From: Przewalskia tangutica
Lineage: Eukaryota > Streptophyta > Magnoliopsida > Solanales > Solanaceae
Length of the DNA: 64,000 bases
NCBI GenBank assembly: GCA_029844215.1
Contig: CM056728.1
Span: forward strand, 55,033,789-55,097,788
Reading direction: 5' to 3'
Shown: positions 10,757 through 21,799 of the stretch, piece by piece
How the letters are laid out: each line of letters opens with the position of its first letter
Position numbering within the stretch: the first letter of the stretch is position 1
The notes under the pieces: model-generated
What the model was told of the DNA's origin: nothing
The model's database searches: none
What the model saw: the letters and a program-made list of their open reading frames with translations, nothing else
Translations under genes and position numbers: made by a program

Positions 10757-12120
10757 TGTCACGACCCGACCCCGGGGCCGCGACTGGTGCCCTACCTGGG
10801 CACCCCGTTCAGGTATACATCAGAGAATAGCAGCGGAACATACACAACACACAAATATGTTTAGACAATAAACATCACAGGCTGGTCGATAAGGCCGCCT
10901 TCCATAAAATATACATAATCGAAAGTAAAACAGTACAACTCTGTTCTTACCGCCCAAACCACAAAATGTGACTACTGCACTCTAGAATAACAATCGTGGC
11001 GGACAAGGTTCGCCATACCTCGAATGTACATAATATCTACAACATCAGGAAAACTGTACCAAAAGACAAGCCTCCGGAGAAATGGAGCTTCTGACACCTG
11101 ATCAGTGATCCTAAGAATGAAGATCCACCACCGCTACTCCCTACCGCGCATGAACGCAGCCCCCGAGGAAAGGGGTCAGTACATAATATGTACTAAGTAT
11201 GTAAAACTGGAAAAATACTGTAATTACATCATAAGTCTAAAACAAAGCCGGAGACATGTATGACAATCAAATTACAAAGACATCGTGCCTTACTAACAAT
11301 GAGTAAATAAGAGTATACATCTGCATAAAAATAGAGGCTCGATCAAAGCAGGGCAACCCGCCGCAGATCATTAAGCAATCCTACTCGGGACTATTTCAAC
11401 AGCAAGGGTCGTGTGGACCCGCATGAGGTATTCCTCGTGATAGTTGTATCCGCCCGCATAGTCGTGGTAGACCGCATGGTATTCCTCGTGATAGGATCGA
11501 TCCGCCAGACGGACTATTTCACACGCATAAGCCCTTATGGACCCGCATGAGGTATTCCTCGCATCATGGGTAGCAAATCCACGGAATATGCAAATGCCAC
11601 AAACCCGGGGAATGACCCCGTAATGAATAATATACCACTAGCACGAACCGGCTATCATACATAACTTAAGCACTACCGGCTTATCATTTATAACATAAGC
11701 ACTACCGGCTTATCATACCATATATAAGCAAGTTAAGAAATCCCCCTAACTTCTTATTAGTCTTGTTCATATACACTCTCATTTTAGTTTACTTAAGGCA
11801 CTAACATGTCTTTTATAAAAATCCGGGAATTTAACCCAAAGTACTACATACTTCCACTCTTTTAAAAATGACTCTTTTTCATATACAACTTCCAAGATAC
11901 TAATAACCGTAGTATCAAATCACAATTACTTTTCAAGACAAGTCACAATACTTTTAGAAATAAAATTAGGCTTCTAAATCAAGTGATTTCTTTTCTTTTA
12001 AAACCTTAGGCAATTGATGCCTTAAAATCAAATTGTCTTTCATTAAATCAAGTCATTTATCCTTATTTATCTTTCCATAAAGCTAATATAACTAACTTCC
12101 CATAAAGTTGTTATATTAAC
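10757..12120 (-). mobile_element. E: 3' LTR, first segment
   Basis: Terminal tgtcacgacccg at 10757 to the D insertion at 12120. Contains the hairpin module (10770-11110), an 18-20 bp tandem block (11390-11570) and the gttgttatatta motif region. The LTR continues at 21453-21799 and 57758-59025, about 2.97 kb in all once insertions and TSD copies are removed. Confidence 0.85.
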
Positions 12121-13756
12121 TGTTACACCCCGTATTTACAGGACATGTTTTAAGAACGTGCGTAAGAACTCACAAGTGTTAAGATTTGAGACTTGTAAAA
12201 ATTTATCGGAATTATGGAATTGTCGGAAAACGTAATATTGGATTTAATGGGAGGGCGACACGTGTCACCCCCCCTTAGTGATGTCTTGGACGAAAATTTC
12301 ATGGGCACAAGGGTCATTTGACCCTTGTTAGGAAGACAAGTCTTGCAACTTGAAGAGCTTGAGAATTTTGACTTGGTCAATGGGACCACAAGCTTGATAT
12401 TTAAGAGAACCTCATCCTAGCCACCCATTTGTACACATCTTGACCCTCCATGTCCCTATATAATACTACTAGTAGCAAGAGAGAGCCCAACACTTAGAAA
12501 ATTTTCAAGAGAATTGGAAGAACTTCACCCATAGCTCTCGGGTTTGCTCTCTTCAACAACAAAAAAATTTTGTTTCTTGTTCTTTAAGCTCCACACTTTA
12601 AACCAAGGTTCATGAGTGTATTGTAAGCATATCTCAATAGAAAAATCTCGGAAAAAGATAGTTTTCGGATTAGTCGCAAAGTGAAAACCTAGTTGCTTTC
12701 TAGGTTTTGGATTGGAAGTTTGAAGGGAAGTTGTTGGTATGGTTCTAAGGGTCTCAAGTAGCGGATTGAAGTGTCTTGAAGAGGCTCTAAGTTGCTAAGG
12801 AAGCGACTTCGGATTTGGAGTTGGATTGAGATTCGTTGAGGTATAATCTTGTCTCTTAATAGTGTTACAAGATTATATATATATTGTTGTTGTTAGCTTT
12901 ACATGTTTCTAGAATGAAGTTGATATGTTGAAGTTCATAAGTATTATGGATTGCTTGTAGCTTAAATCCGAAATGTTATATTAGCCACTTGAAGTTGGAT
13001 TACTAATTGGTCGTTTATTAGAAATCGTCGCATGTTGCTTACTTGAAGATTATAGTAGTTATAATCGATTGCGACTTGATATCATGTTATGCTAACAATT
13101 TGGATTGAAATGGAAATTGGATAAGATTTGGTATTGTTGTACTCAATATGGCCGAAATTGGACTAGTAGTTGTGTTAGTTTGATATCTATTGTGGGGCGG
13201 AATTTTACACGTCTAGTAGGCGTGTAATCCCCTATTGTTGATTGCATTGTTTGGGCCTTAAATGTGGCGTGTTTGGTTATTGTATTCGGCCGTGAAAAAG
13301 GTGGCAAAGTGAGTAGAAACAAAGGAGGTGCTGTCCGATTTTCCGTAGAATTTAGTGACTTGTCTTAAAAGGTGATCCTTGCTCTTAGGATCTCGGTTCA
13401 GTTTTTGGGAAAAAAAAAGCTCCATTTGCTCCGGAGGCTTATCTCTTGGTACGGTTTCCCCTGAGGTTGTAGATTCATGTATATTCAGGGGTATGGCGGG
13501 GCCCTGTCCCGCCACAGTTGTTATGTTAAAACTCTTAGAGGTCTGTAGTCACATATTGTGGGTCAGTTTGTAAAGGGTATGAGGCAACTGCTTCGGTTGT
13601 ATATATATATGTCAGGAAGGTAGCCTTATCGGCTAACCTGTTGTTTTACTTCTGTTGTATTATTTTATAAGTTTCATGTATGTTCCGCTGATTATCTCTG
13701 ATGTATACTGTAAGGTGCCTGTGTAGGCACCGCCGCGGCCCGGGTCGGTCGTGACA
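12121..13756 (+). mobile_element. D: 5' LTR (with an internal deletion)
   Basis: 1636 bp against 2323 bp for the 3' LTR. Relative to the 3' copy, 20350-21045 is missing; the junction (13353-13361) is tagtgacttgtctt, and gtgactt occurs at both edges in the 3' LTR. A TATA box (ctatataata, 12456-12465) is present. The end is gtcgtgaca, with CAG-poor spelling in the last 60 bases. Confidence 0.88.
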
Positions 13757-13759
13757 AAG

Positions 13760-13771
13760 TGGTATCATAGC
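13760..13771 (+). other. D: primer-binding site, tRNA-Met type
   Basis: TGGTATCATAGC, one substitution from TGGTATCAGAGC, four bases after the LTR end. Confidence 0.85.
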
Positions 13772-14707
13772 AGCTTAGTCTCGGAAAGTGTCTCATGCAT
13801 CGTGTCTAGTAGAGTCTTGATTATCGGCGTGTTGTGCACCACATCTATAATCGTGAGGCTACAGGACATTTAGGATTGGTTTCATTCTTCTCTTTGAGAT
13901 CGCAGCAGAGAGTCGTCATAGTAGGTTGAATCCTCTATGACCCCTTCTTATGTAACAGTTATGCCTCCACGGAAGGCGACCAGGGCCCAGAAGGGCAAGT
14001 GTTATACCCCGTAGTTGCAGGGTATGTATGTGAGGACGTACGTACGAGAGTACGGCAGAAATTTTGAAAAGAAAGAAAGATGTGAGTTTTCGGCGGAAAA
14101 GTTTCCGATTATTTGTGAAGAAAAAGGTTCGTTAATGGGAATTGGATTCCCAGATTTGGTATTTGGACTTCATAGATTATATTAGAATTTTGAGATTTTA
14201 TTTTCGGAAATGGTCACGTGGGCCCACGGAGAAATTTACTGCTTTTGTGGGCCCACTTTGTTTTGAGATTTTGGCCATTGTGGATATTTTTCTAAGACGT
14301 TTTTGAGGGTCAATAGAGGGTGACACGTGTCACCCCGCCTAGGTGGCTTGGCCGGTTACCTTTGTGCACAACACCCTGTTAGAGTCGCTTCGACTAAACG
14401 CTTTCAGAACTTGGGCGGAAAATTCCGCTATGTCGCTTTGTATTTTTATGGATTTTTCCGAGAGACGAAACATTTTGGACCAACGAGGGTGACATGTGTC
14501 ACCTCACATCGGAAGCAAGCGCGCAACCTCGACGATCGTTCACGCTTTCGCCAATCGCTCCTTGTTTTGTGCCTTGTTTTGGCCTTGTTTGGTGCATTGT
14601 TTTGTGGCATGTTTTGTGGAGTAGGGGTTAGGTGCACTTGGCTTAATCTTGCCCTTACACTTGCTATACACTTGGAAGGATCTCGCCTCGGTTGGCCTTT
14701 GGTTTTG

Positions 14708-14717
14708 CTATAAATAC
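14708..14717 (+). promoter_or_regulatory. TATA box of LTR K
   Basis: ctataaatac about 710 bp into the LTR. The same word stands at 35496, 38773, 46609 and 51356, and in reverse at 26659, always just after the lines of cacttgg/ttggcc text. Confidence 0.7.
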
Positions 14718-16559
14718 CCCTAAGTGTGAAGACTTCATCCATTCCAAAACTTCCAAGTCTTGAAACCTCTCTCCCCTTTGTGAGCTCTTAGCCGAGAGCC
14801 TCCTCCCCTTTTCGTGTGGCTTTGGCCAGGGTTCCCCTAGCCTAGTTGTTTTCAGATAATACCCTTGTGGGTATAGAAATACTCCCTAGTATTGTTATAA
14901 TGCCCAAAATACCTTAGCCTTGTACCTTGTAGTTTTCCAAAGATACCTCTATACGTAGAGTCCTAAATACTACCTTTGTCCTTTTAGTCTCAAACCGAAA
15001 CCCTAAGGAAATCTTCATAGTTGGTCAAGTATTTGAGTAGGAGTTGGTTAGAACTTCTAAGGGTTGTTTGAGCGGATCGAGCGCACTGAGTAGAGCTAAA
15101 CCTTGCTCAGATCGACTTTTATCTCGGATAATTTTGGGCTTATCGAGGTAATTATCTTGTCCTCTATTGTAATTGGAAATTACATGTTTGTTAGAATATA
15201 TAGTTGAAGTATACTATATATAGAACTATACTTAGTATTCGCAATGTCTTTTGACTTAAGCTCAAGAATAAAGAACCGAATCGAATCAGATTTACATAGT
15301 GATCAGACAGAGACTTGTGTAGAATTGTACACGTCCGTTAGACGTAAACCCCTCGGTTGCTTGGTAGCTACCGATAGAGGAGGAGATTTACGCTGTCATG
15401 AGGTCGCGAATTTTCTATAGAAAGATAGAAACTTGTGTTTTGGGGTTAATAGACGTTTGTGACCTTTATAGGTGAAAGTACTAAGAGTAGCGTATTCTAC
15501 TCGAGAGGAAAGTGGCTAGTGCGTTGTAGTACTTGGAGCATTTTGCTTATTGTCGATAAATCGTCGCGAGGTATGTGAACCTCTTCCTATCTCTTCTAGC
15601 ATGATATGTGTGAACTATGTAGTACGGTAGACGCATACGTGCTAAGTGATTTGGTTGGTTTAAAACATGTGTTATAATAGCTTTATGGGAAGTTAGTTAT
15701 AACGACCTTATGTAGTGAAAATGGTTTATCGATGTTAGAAGTTAAGAGACTTGATCTTATAAGATAAGAGACTTAACTTATTTGTTTTAATGTGGATGTT
15801 GTGTGAAACCTCATTCGCGAGTAATGAGTACTTGGTTTTTTAAAGGAATAATGTTTTACTGATTTCGGAAATCAGAATGTGTATCGACAGACCACTGCAG
15901 CGTTAATAAAGGAAAATGTATTGAATAATGATGTGTTGTATTAAAACAAGTAGAAACCTCCATCCGCATAAGCTAAGATGAGACAAAATGATATTACATT
16001 TTCTAGATCATGGCTGCTGTAATAAGATCGTTATAAACAAGAATAAACTACTCACATATATGACATATGTTACTCAATTGTTCTAAAAAGGAATCAAGTG
16101 ATTAAGTTTGGGAACTATGAAACCATTTGAAAATAAGAAGCTTGAGTAATCAAACTAGGCAAACCGAACTTAGGAAATGAATGTTGTTACTTGATTTTGA
16201 AAAGGAAGATGGGTTGGTCATTCTAATACTACGTATCGTGACTTTTATAAAAGTAATGGATCTCTTTAAAAGAACTTAACGTTATGTAGTACTTTGGGGT
16301 TAAAACCCGACTTGGCATAAAATGAAAGTACTTTGAGTTGTGAAACTTGCCTATGCTTGTTGTTGTGAAACTTGCCTATGCTTGTTGTTGTGAAACTTGC
16401 CTATGCTTGTGATGATAGTCTTTATTGTACAAACGTTGTGTTTCTGTGTTACCGCGTCTCTCGATAGAGGGTCGGTTGACTGGTTGAGAACTTACTTGGA
16501 CGCGCTTACAGCGACGAGAAATTCCACGCACGCCTCGCTGATAGTATTATTGTTGTTAA

Positions 16560-16890
16560 TCGCTTTGGACATACTGACACGATGCGTAGCGCACGGGTAT
16601 GCTTCCATTTTGGTTAAGGTCTTGTGGTTAATCGCTTTGGATATACTGACACGATGCGTAGCGCACGGGTATGTTTCCATTTTGATTATCGCCAGTGATT
16701 TCCTTTTCGACATACCGACACGATGCGTAGCGCACGTATGCGCCCATTTGGAATGCTGTCCTATTGTTTCCTTGGACATACCGACACGATGCGTAGCGCA
16801 CGTATGCGCCCATTTGGAATGTTGTCTTATTGTTTCCTTTCGACATACCGACACGATGCGCGTAGCGCACGTATGCTTCCATTTGGATTG
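16560..16890 (+). repeat. Tandem repeat in LTR K, unit 66-72 bp, five copies
   Basis: The core gatgcgtagcgcacg occurs at about 16581, 16653, 16722, 16788 and 16855. Each copy includes a gacatac..gacac segment and a ccatttgga...tgttgtcttattg segment. Long open frames on both strands here are a by-product of the repeat period. Confidence 0.9.
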
Positions 16891-18850
16891 CTGTCTTGTT
16901 GTTGAGGTCACATGGACATGTCTACACCGATGCAGAATTCCGGGGGCATGTGGCCATGGGACATTGGTATTATTGTTGCATCATGGACATGTCTACACCG
17001 ATGAAGTATTCCGGGGGCATGCGGCCATAATGCGAACCTGATTGATGTTGTGGGCGTGAGACCCATAGTTATATCGAGTGATGATCGCTTTATGTTGTGA
17101 ATCAGAGTTTGGTTATCATACATGTCTCCCGCTTTATATAGACTAGTATGATTTCATTTACGATTGCACGCTTCACATACTTGGTACTGTTAGATCGACC
17201 TCCTTCGGGGCCGCTCACGCCGCAGTAGGTACATCGGCCGTGGATCCTCGCCATAGGATCACGCCAACAGATTCAAGCTCCGCTTTCTCCGAGGCTTATC
17301 TTTGGTAGGTGTTCCCGAGTTGTAGGTTCTTGTACATTCTGTGGTATGGCGGCCCCGTCCCGCCATAGTCATCAGATATCTTAGAGGTCCAGAGTATCGC
17401 CAGGCGTGGTTGTAAAAGGATTAAACTGCTCGTGTTTTATGTTTATACCAAGGCAACCGCTTTGGTTGGCCTGCTTATTTATTATATCTCTTGTTAAATG
17501 ACTCATGTTTTATGTTCCGCTGATTTTCTCCGATGTATGTATCACTAGGGTGCCTGTAAGGCACCGCGAACGCCCCGAACGGTCGTTAGCAAGCGCAAAG
17601 CAGCAGGAGTCGCTAGCGGTACTCAGAGGGTTACTCAACTCGTGCACGGACTATGCCCGAGGTAAGAGGCGGGTCGGGCGAGTTCAGCCACGCCAAGAAG
17701 ATAGAGAGCCGAGAGCGCAAGAGCTCCAGAGGTTCCGCACTGAGCCTCCACCCCACAGCCGTGAGCCGAGCATAGAGACTACGGGAGCAGATCCGGTTAT
17801 TGACCAAGATAGTAGCAGGCAGCGACAGTGAGCGAAGCTAACCCAGAGTCGATAGCCATGGATCCGAGATTTTCTGGGTTGTCATCCGCTCGAGTTTTAT
17901 GGTTCGAGGTCTGAGGAGGATCCGCAGGAGTTTATTCGGCAGCTACAGCGGACTATGCAGGTTCTTAGGGCTTCAGAGACTGATTCTATTATGCTAGCCT
18001 CTTACCGGTTACGCGATATTGCGTTGAAGTGGTTTGAGTCATGGTGCCGACGAGAGGATGATGCTCTTCCACTGCTTGGGAGGCGTTCACAGAGGGCTTT
18101 ATGGATCCCTTTTTGCCTCCCGAGACGGTGAGGGCCCGCAGAGATAGATTTTTCACCTTGAGGCAGAATGGGAGGACTATCAGAGAGTATAGCCTGGAGT
18201 TTGACTCCTGGCCAGTACGCGCACACCATTGTAAACATACGGCGGATAGAGTTCATCATTATGTGACGGGCTAGACCGGCCATATGATTATCGTGATGCG
18301 GGGTGGCTTTTCAGCCCGGTATGGACATTGCTAGGATGCAGGCCTATGCGCAGGGGATAGAGGATAGAGAGAGGGAGGATCAGATTGACTCAAGCCAGCC
18401 CAAGAGGGCCAGGACAACAGGGTCTCAGGGCAGTTCTCAAGGCGGACAGCCTCAGCAGCAGACTAGGTCTACATTACAGCCAGCACCGAGTGCTCCTCCA
18501 CAGTTTTCCGGCGGAGGGTTTTACGACCCCGGGAATGCAGGGGCCGGTCAGGTCTCTAGAGCTCGTAACCTCGTGGAGATGGGGTTCCGGGCCGAGGCCA
18601 CTGTGGCCTCAACGCGCCTGCCATGGTAGGTTACATTCGGGGTATGTCGCACGTGACGGTGCTTGTTTTTCTTGTGGTCGCTCAGGCCATATGTTAAGAG
18701 AGAGTGTCCTTATAGGGGTTCTGGGACAACACCGCTTCATCGGATCGGCCATGTTCTTCGCCTTCCATTGCTAGGCAGATGTTTATGCATACAGCCGTGC
18801 AGGTCGTGGTGGAAGTTCTCAGCTTTAGCGTCCTTTGAACCGCCTATATG

Positions 18851-19129
18851 ATTTCTGTATGCCTTTGGCCCTTTAGAAACTTGTATGCATCATAAAGTTG
18901 TGGTATGTTTAAGTTTCATGAATGTGATTATATTGATACTATGTATATGTTAGAAGGAGTTGGAAGTATAAAAGATAATCCCTTTGGGCTTATGATGGAT
19001 GATATGCGTGTGCGAGGTATTAGGGCCATGTGTGGCATTGTTGGTATGTCGGGTTGTGAAAGGAAACGATGTCGCTAATTATAAGTTTGACTGAAAGAAC
19101 ATTCGGGATGAATGTTTCTGGGGGAAGAA
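18851..19129 (+). other. D: 3' non-coding tail, PPT-adjacent inverted repeat and PPT
   Basis: No frame of note. AACATTCG-gga-TGAATGTT (19098-19116) forms an inverted repeat, followed by tctgggggaagaa (purine tract) abutting the 3' LTR at 19130. The same arrangement is found in A, B, C and E. Confidence 0.8.
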
Positions 19130-21452
19130 TGTTACACCCGTATTTACAGTGACATGTTTTAAGAACGTGCGTAAGAACTCACAAGTTGTTAAGATTTGAG
19201 ACTTGTAAAAATTTATCTGAATTATGGAATTGTCTAAAACGTAATATTAGGATTTAATGGGAGGGCGACATGTGTCACCCCCTTAGTGATGTCTTGGACG
19301 AAAATTTCATGGGCACAAGCGGTCATTTGACTTGTTAGAAGACAAGTCTTGCAACTTGAAGAGCTTGAGAATTTTGACTTGGTTAATGGGACCACAAGCT
19401 TGATATTTAAGAGAACCTCATCCTAGCCACCCATTTGTACACATCTTGACCCTCCATGTCCCTATATAATACTACTAGTAGCAAGAGAGAGCCCAACACT
19501 TAGAAAATTTTCAAGAGAATTGGAAGAACTTCACCCATAGCTCTGGTTTGTTTCTTCAACAACAAAAAATTTTGTTTCTTGTTCTTTAAGCTCCACACTT
19601 TAAACCAAGGTTCATGAGTGTATTGTAAGCATATCTCAATAGAAAATCTCTAAAAGATAGTTTTCGGATTAGTCGCAAAGTGAAAACCTAGTTGCTTTCT
19701 AGGTTTTGGATTGGAAGTTTGAAGGGAAGTTGTTGGTATGGTTCTAAGGGTCTCAAGTAGCGGATTGAAGTGTCTTGAAGAGGCTCTAAGTTGCTAAGGA
19801 AGCGACTTCGGATTTGGAGTCGATTGAGATTCGTTGAGGTATAATCTTGTCTCTTAATAGTGTTACAAGATTATATATATATTTTGTTGTTAGCTTTACA
19901 TGTTGCTAGCATGAAGTTGATATGTTGAAGTTCATAAGTATTATGGATTGCTTGTAGCTTAAATCCAAATGTTATATTAGCCACTTGTTTGGATTACTAA
20001 TTGGTCGCTTATTAGAAATCGCCGACGTTGCTTACTCAAGATTATAGTAGTTATAATCGATCGAGACTTGATATCATGTTATGCTAACAATTTGGATTGA
20101 AATGGAAATTGGATAAGATTTGGTATTGTTGTACTCAATATGGCCAAATCGACTAGTAGTTGTGTTAGTTTGATATCTATTGTGGGCATGAATTTTACAC
20201 GCCTAGTAGGCATGTAATCCCTATTTTTGATTGCATTGTTTGGGCCTTAAATGCGCGTGTTTGGTTATTGTATTCGGCCTTGAAAAAGGTGGCAAAGCGA
20301 GTAGAAACAAAGGAGGTGTTGTCCGATTTTCCGTAGAATTTAGTGACTTAGCACTTAGAATATTCTACGTTTGAAGTAAGAGGTTAATGGACGTATTGTG
20401 ACCATTATAGGTTGAGGTACTAAGTATAGTGTATCCTACTTGGAGGGTGGAATAGCTATCAAGGTTGAAGTACTTTGGAGCATTTTGCTACTTGTCGATA
20501 ATCGTCGCGAGGTATGTGAACCTCTTCCTTCCTTTGGCATGATTCTATGTATGGAATATACCTGTGGTATCATTTCATGTTTCCTTCTACTCTTAGAAGT
20601 TAAGAGGTAGTTGTGTGATTTACTCTATGTAGAACTTTTCCTATCTTTTGAGCATGACTAGTTGCACGATATAGTACGGTAGACGACAAAGACCTTGATA
20701 TCCTTTACTAGTTTTATAAATAGCCAAGTCGGGTGAGTTAGGAGATTGACTCACTTCTTTGAAAGAATAAAGGATGTCTTAAGTTTTATTAAGTTAAGGG
20801 ACTTGAAGAGTTTTAAAGTATGTGATAATTGTTCCGTTTTAAACGTATAAGTCCCTTGGATAGGAAATTATATTTTGGCTAAGGTATAAAGTGAATATAA
20901 CGACTTTATGGGGAGTTGGTTATATTTGCTTTATGGGAGGATAAATGACTTGATTTTAAGGCATTAATTGCCTAAGGTTTTTTTAATAAAGAAGTCACTT
21001 GATTTAGAAGCCGGTAAATGTATTTCTAAAAAGGTATTGTGACTTGTCTTAAAAGGTGATCCTTGCTCTTAGGATCTCGGTTCAGTTTTTGGGAAAAAAA
21101 AAAGCTCCATTTGCTCCGGAGGCTTATCTCTTGGTACGGTTTCCCCTGAGGTTGTAGATTCATGTATATTCAGGGGTATGGCGGGGCCCTGTCCCGCCAC
21201 AGTTGTTATGTTAAAACTCTTAGAGGTCTGTAGTCACATATTGTGGGTCAGTTTGTAAAGGGTATGAGGCAACTGCTTGGCCAGATGTATATATATATGT
21301 CCAGGAAGGTAGCCTTATCGGCTAACCTGTTGTTTTACTTCTGTTGTATTATTTTATAAGTTTCATGTATGTTCCGCTGATTATCTCTGATGTATACCTG
21401 TAAGGGTGCCCAGGTAGGGCACCAGTCGCGGGTCCGGGGTCGGGTCGTGACA
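19130..21452 (+). mobile_element. D: 3' LTR
   Basis: 2323 bp, TGTTACACCC...GTCGTGACA. TATA box ctatataata near 19462. Carries the GTACG-gtaga motif (degraded) near 20672 and two gttatat/gctttatgg motifs (20897-20940). The 3' module follows: GATCCT/AGGATC hairpin near 21058, GGCGGG hairpin 21177-21203, bulged stem 21307-21328 and terminal GGTGCCC/GGGCACC hairpin 21405-21423. Confidence 0.9.
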
Positions 21453-21799
21453 TTAACTTTATACCTTAGCCAATTACAATTTCCTATCCAAGGGACTTAT
21501 ACGTTTAAAACGAAACAAGTATCATATACTTTAAAACACTTCAAGTCCCTTAACTTTAAAAACTTAAGACATCCTTAATACTTTTAAAGAAGTGAGTTAA
21601 TCTCCTAACTCACCCAACTTGGCTATTCTTAAAACAAGTAAAGGATATCAAGGTCTTGTACGTCTACCGTACTATATACGTGCAACTATTCATGCTCAAA
21701 AGATAGGAAAGTTCTACATACCTCTTCGGGTCAATCCACTTGCTAAGTACAATATCCCGCCCATAGTATGTCAACCTATAATGTCCACAATACATCTAT
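21453..21799 (-). mobile_element. E: 3' LTR, second segment
   Basis: Begins with the D TSD ttaac and continues the E LTR with ttgtacgtctaccgtactata (minus form of the GTACG motif). It stops at tctat (21795-21799), the TSD of the Athila-like element, and resumes at 57753. Confidence 0.85.

Larger units (their letters stand above)
14000..17588 (+). mobile_element. Solo LTR K inserted in D gag
   Basis: Starts TGTTATACCCCGTAG at 14000 and ends ...ggtcgtta at 17588, about 3.6 kb, flanked by the TSD gcaag (13995-13999 and 17589-17593). There is no internal region, so this is a solo LTR left by LTR-LTR recombination. Its 5' end matches the LTR of A (cgtacgtacgagaatac). Its tandem block (16560-16890) is instead that of B. 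The last bases (expected tgaca) are eroded, in a CAG-poor stretch. TATA box at 14708. Confidence 0.88.
13961..18850 (+). pseudogene. D: gag, interrupted by solo LTR K and frameshifted
   Basis: The start ATG at 13961 gives MPPRKATRAQ, the same N-terminus as B and C. Solo LTR K splits the frame after 13999, and it resumes at 17594. The capsid-type gag region (17855-18240) contains recognisable ASETDSIMLASYRLRDIALKWF-like text and LRQNGRTIREYSLEFDS, in shifted frames. A Ser/Gln-rich segment follows (18390-18520), then the zinc knuckle CFSCGRSGHMLRE at about 18660-18700. No protease or RT follows: after the gag tail the sequence runs to the PPT within about 280 bases. Confidence 0.82.
12121..21452 (+). 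mobile_element. D: gag-only LTR retrotransposon (TR-GAG type), with solo LTR K inside
   Basis: Both flanks show the 5-bp TSD ttaac (12116-12120 and 21453-21457), and both LTRs start TGTTACACCC. Order: 5' LTR 12121-13756, PBS 13760, gag start 13961, solo LTR K 14000-17588, gag remainder to about 18850, PPT near 19118, 3' LTR 19130-21452. With K removed, the internal region is only about 1.8 kb. No protease, RT, RNase H or integrase motif is present. It lies in the 3' LTR of E. The architecture matches TR-GAG elements, which need pol from a relative. Confidence 0.9.

Noticed and set aside
13760..13771. tRNA-like sequence near LTR ends
   Set aside because: Only 12 bases complementary to a tRNA 3' end, i.e. 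primer-binding sites. No cloverleaf tRNA gene was seen anywhere in the window.
14327..14742. Overlapping frames of 128 and 98 codons
   Set aside because: They lie just upstream of the TATA box of LTR K, show no domain and are not conserved in A, which has the same LTR region.
16397..17041. Open frames of 139-214 codons on both strands in the K LTR tandem repeats (also 37388-37890 and 53246-53715)
   Set aside because: They follow the repeat period, contain the same Arg/His/Cys-rich unit over and over, have no recognisable domain and lie in LTR sequence.
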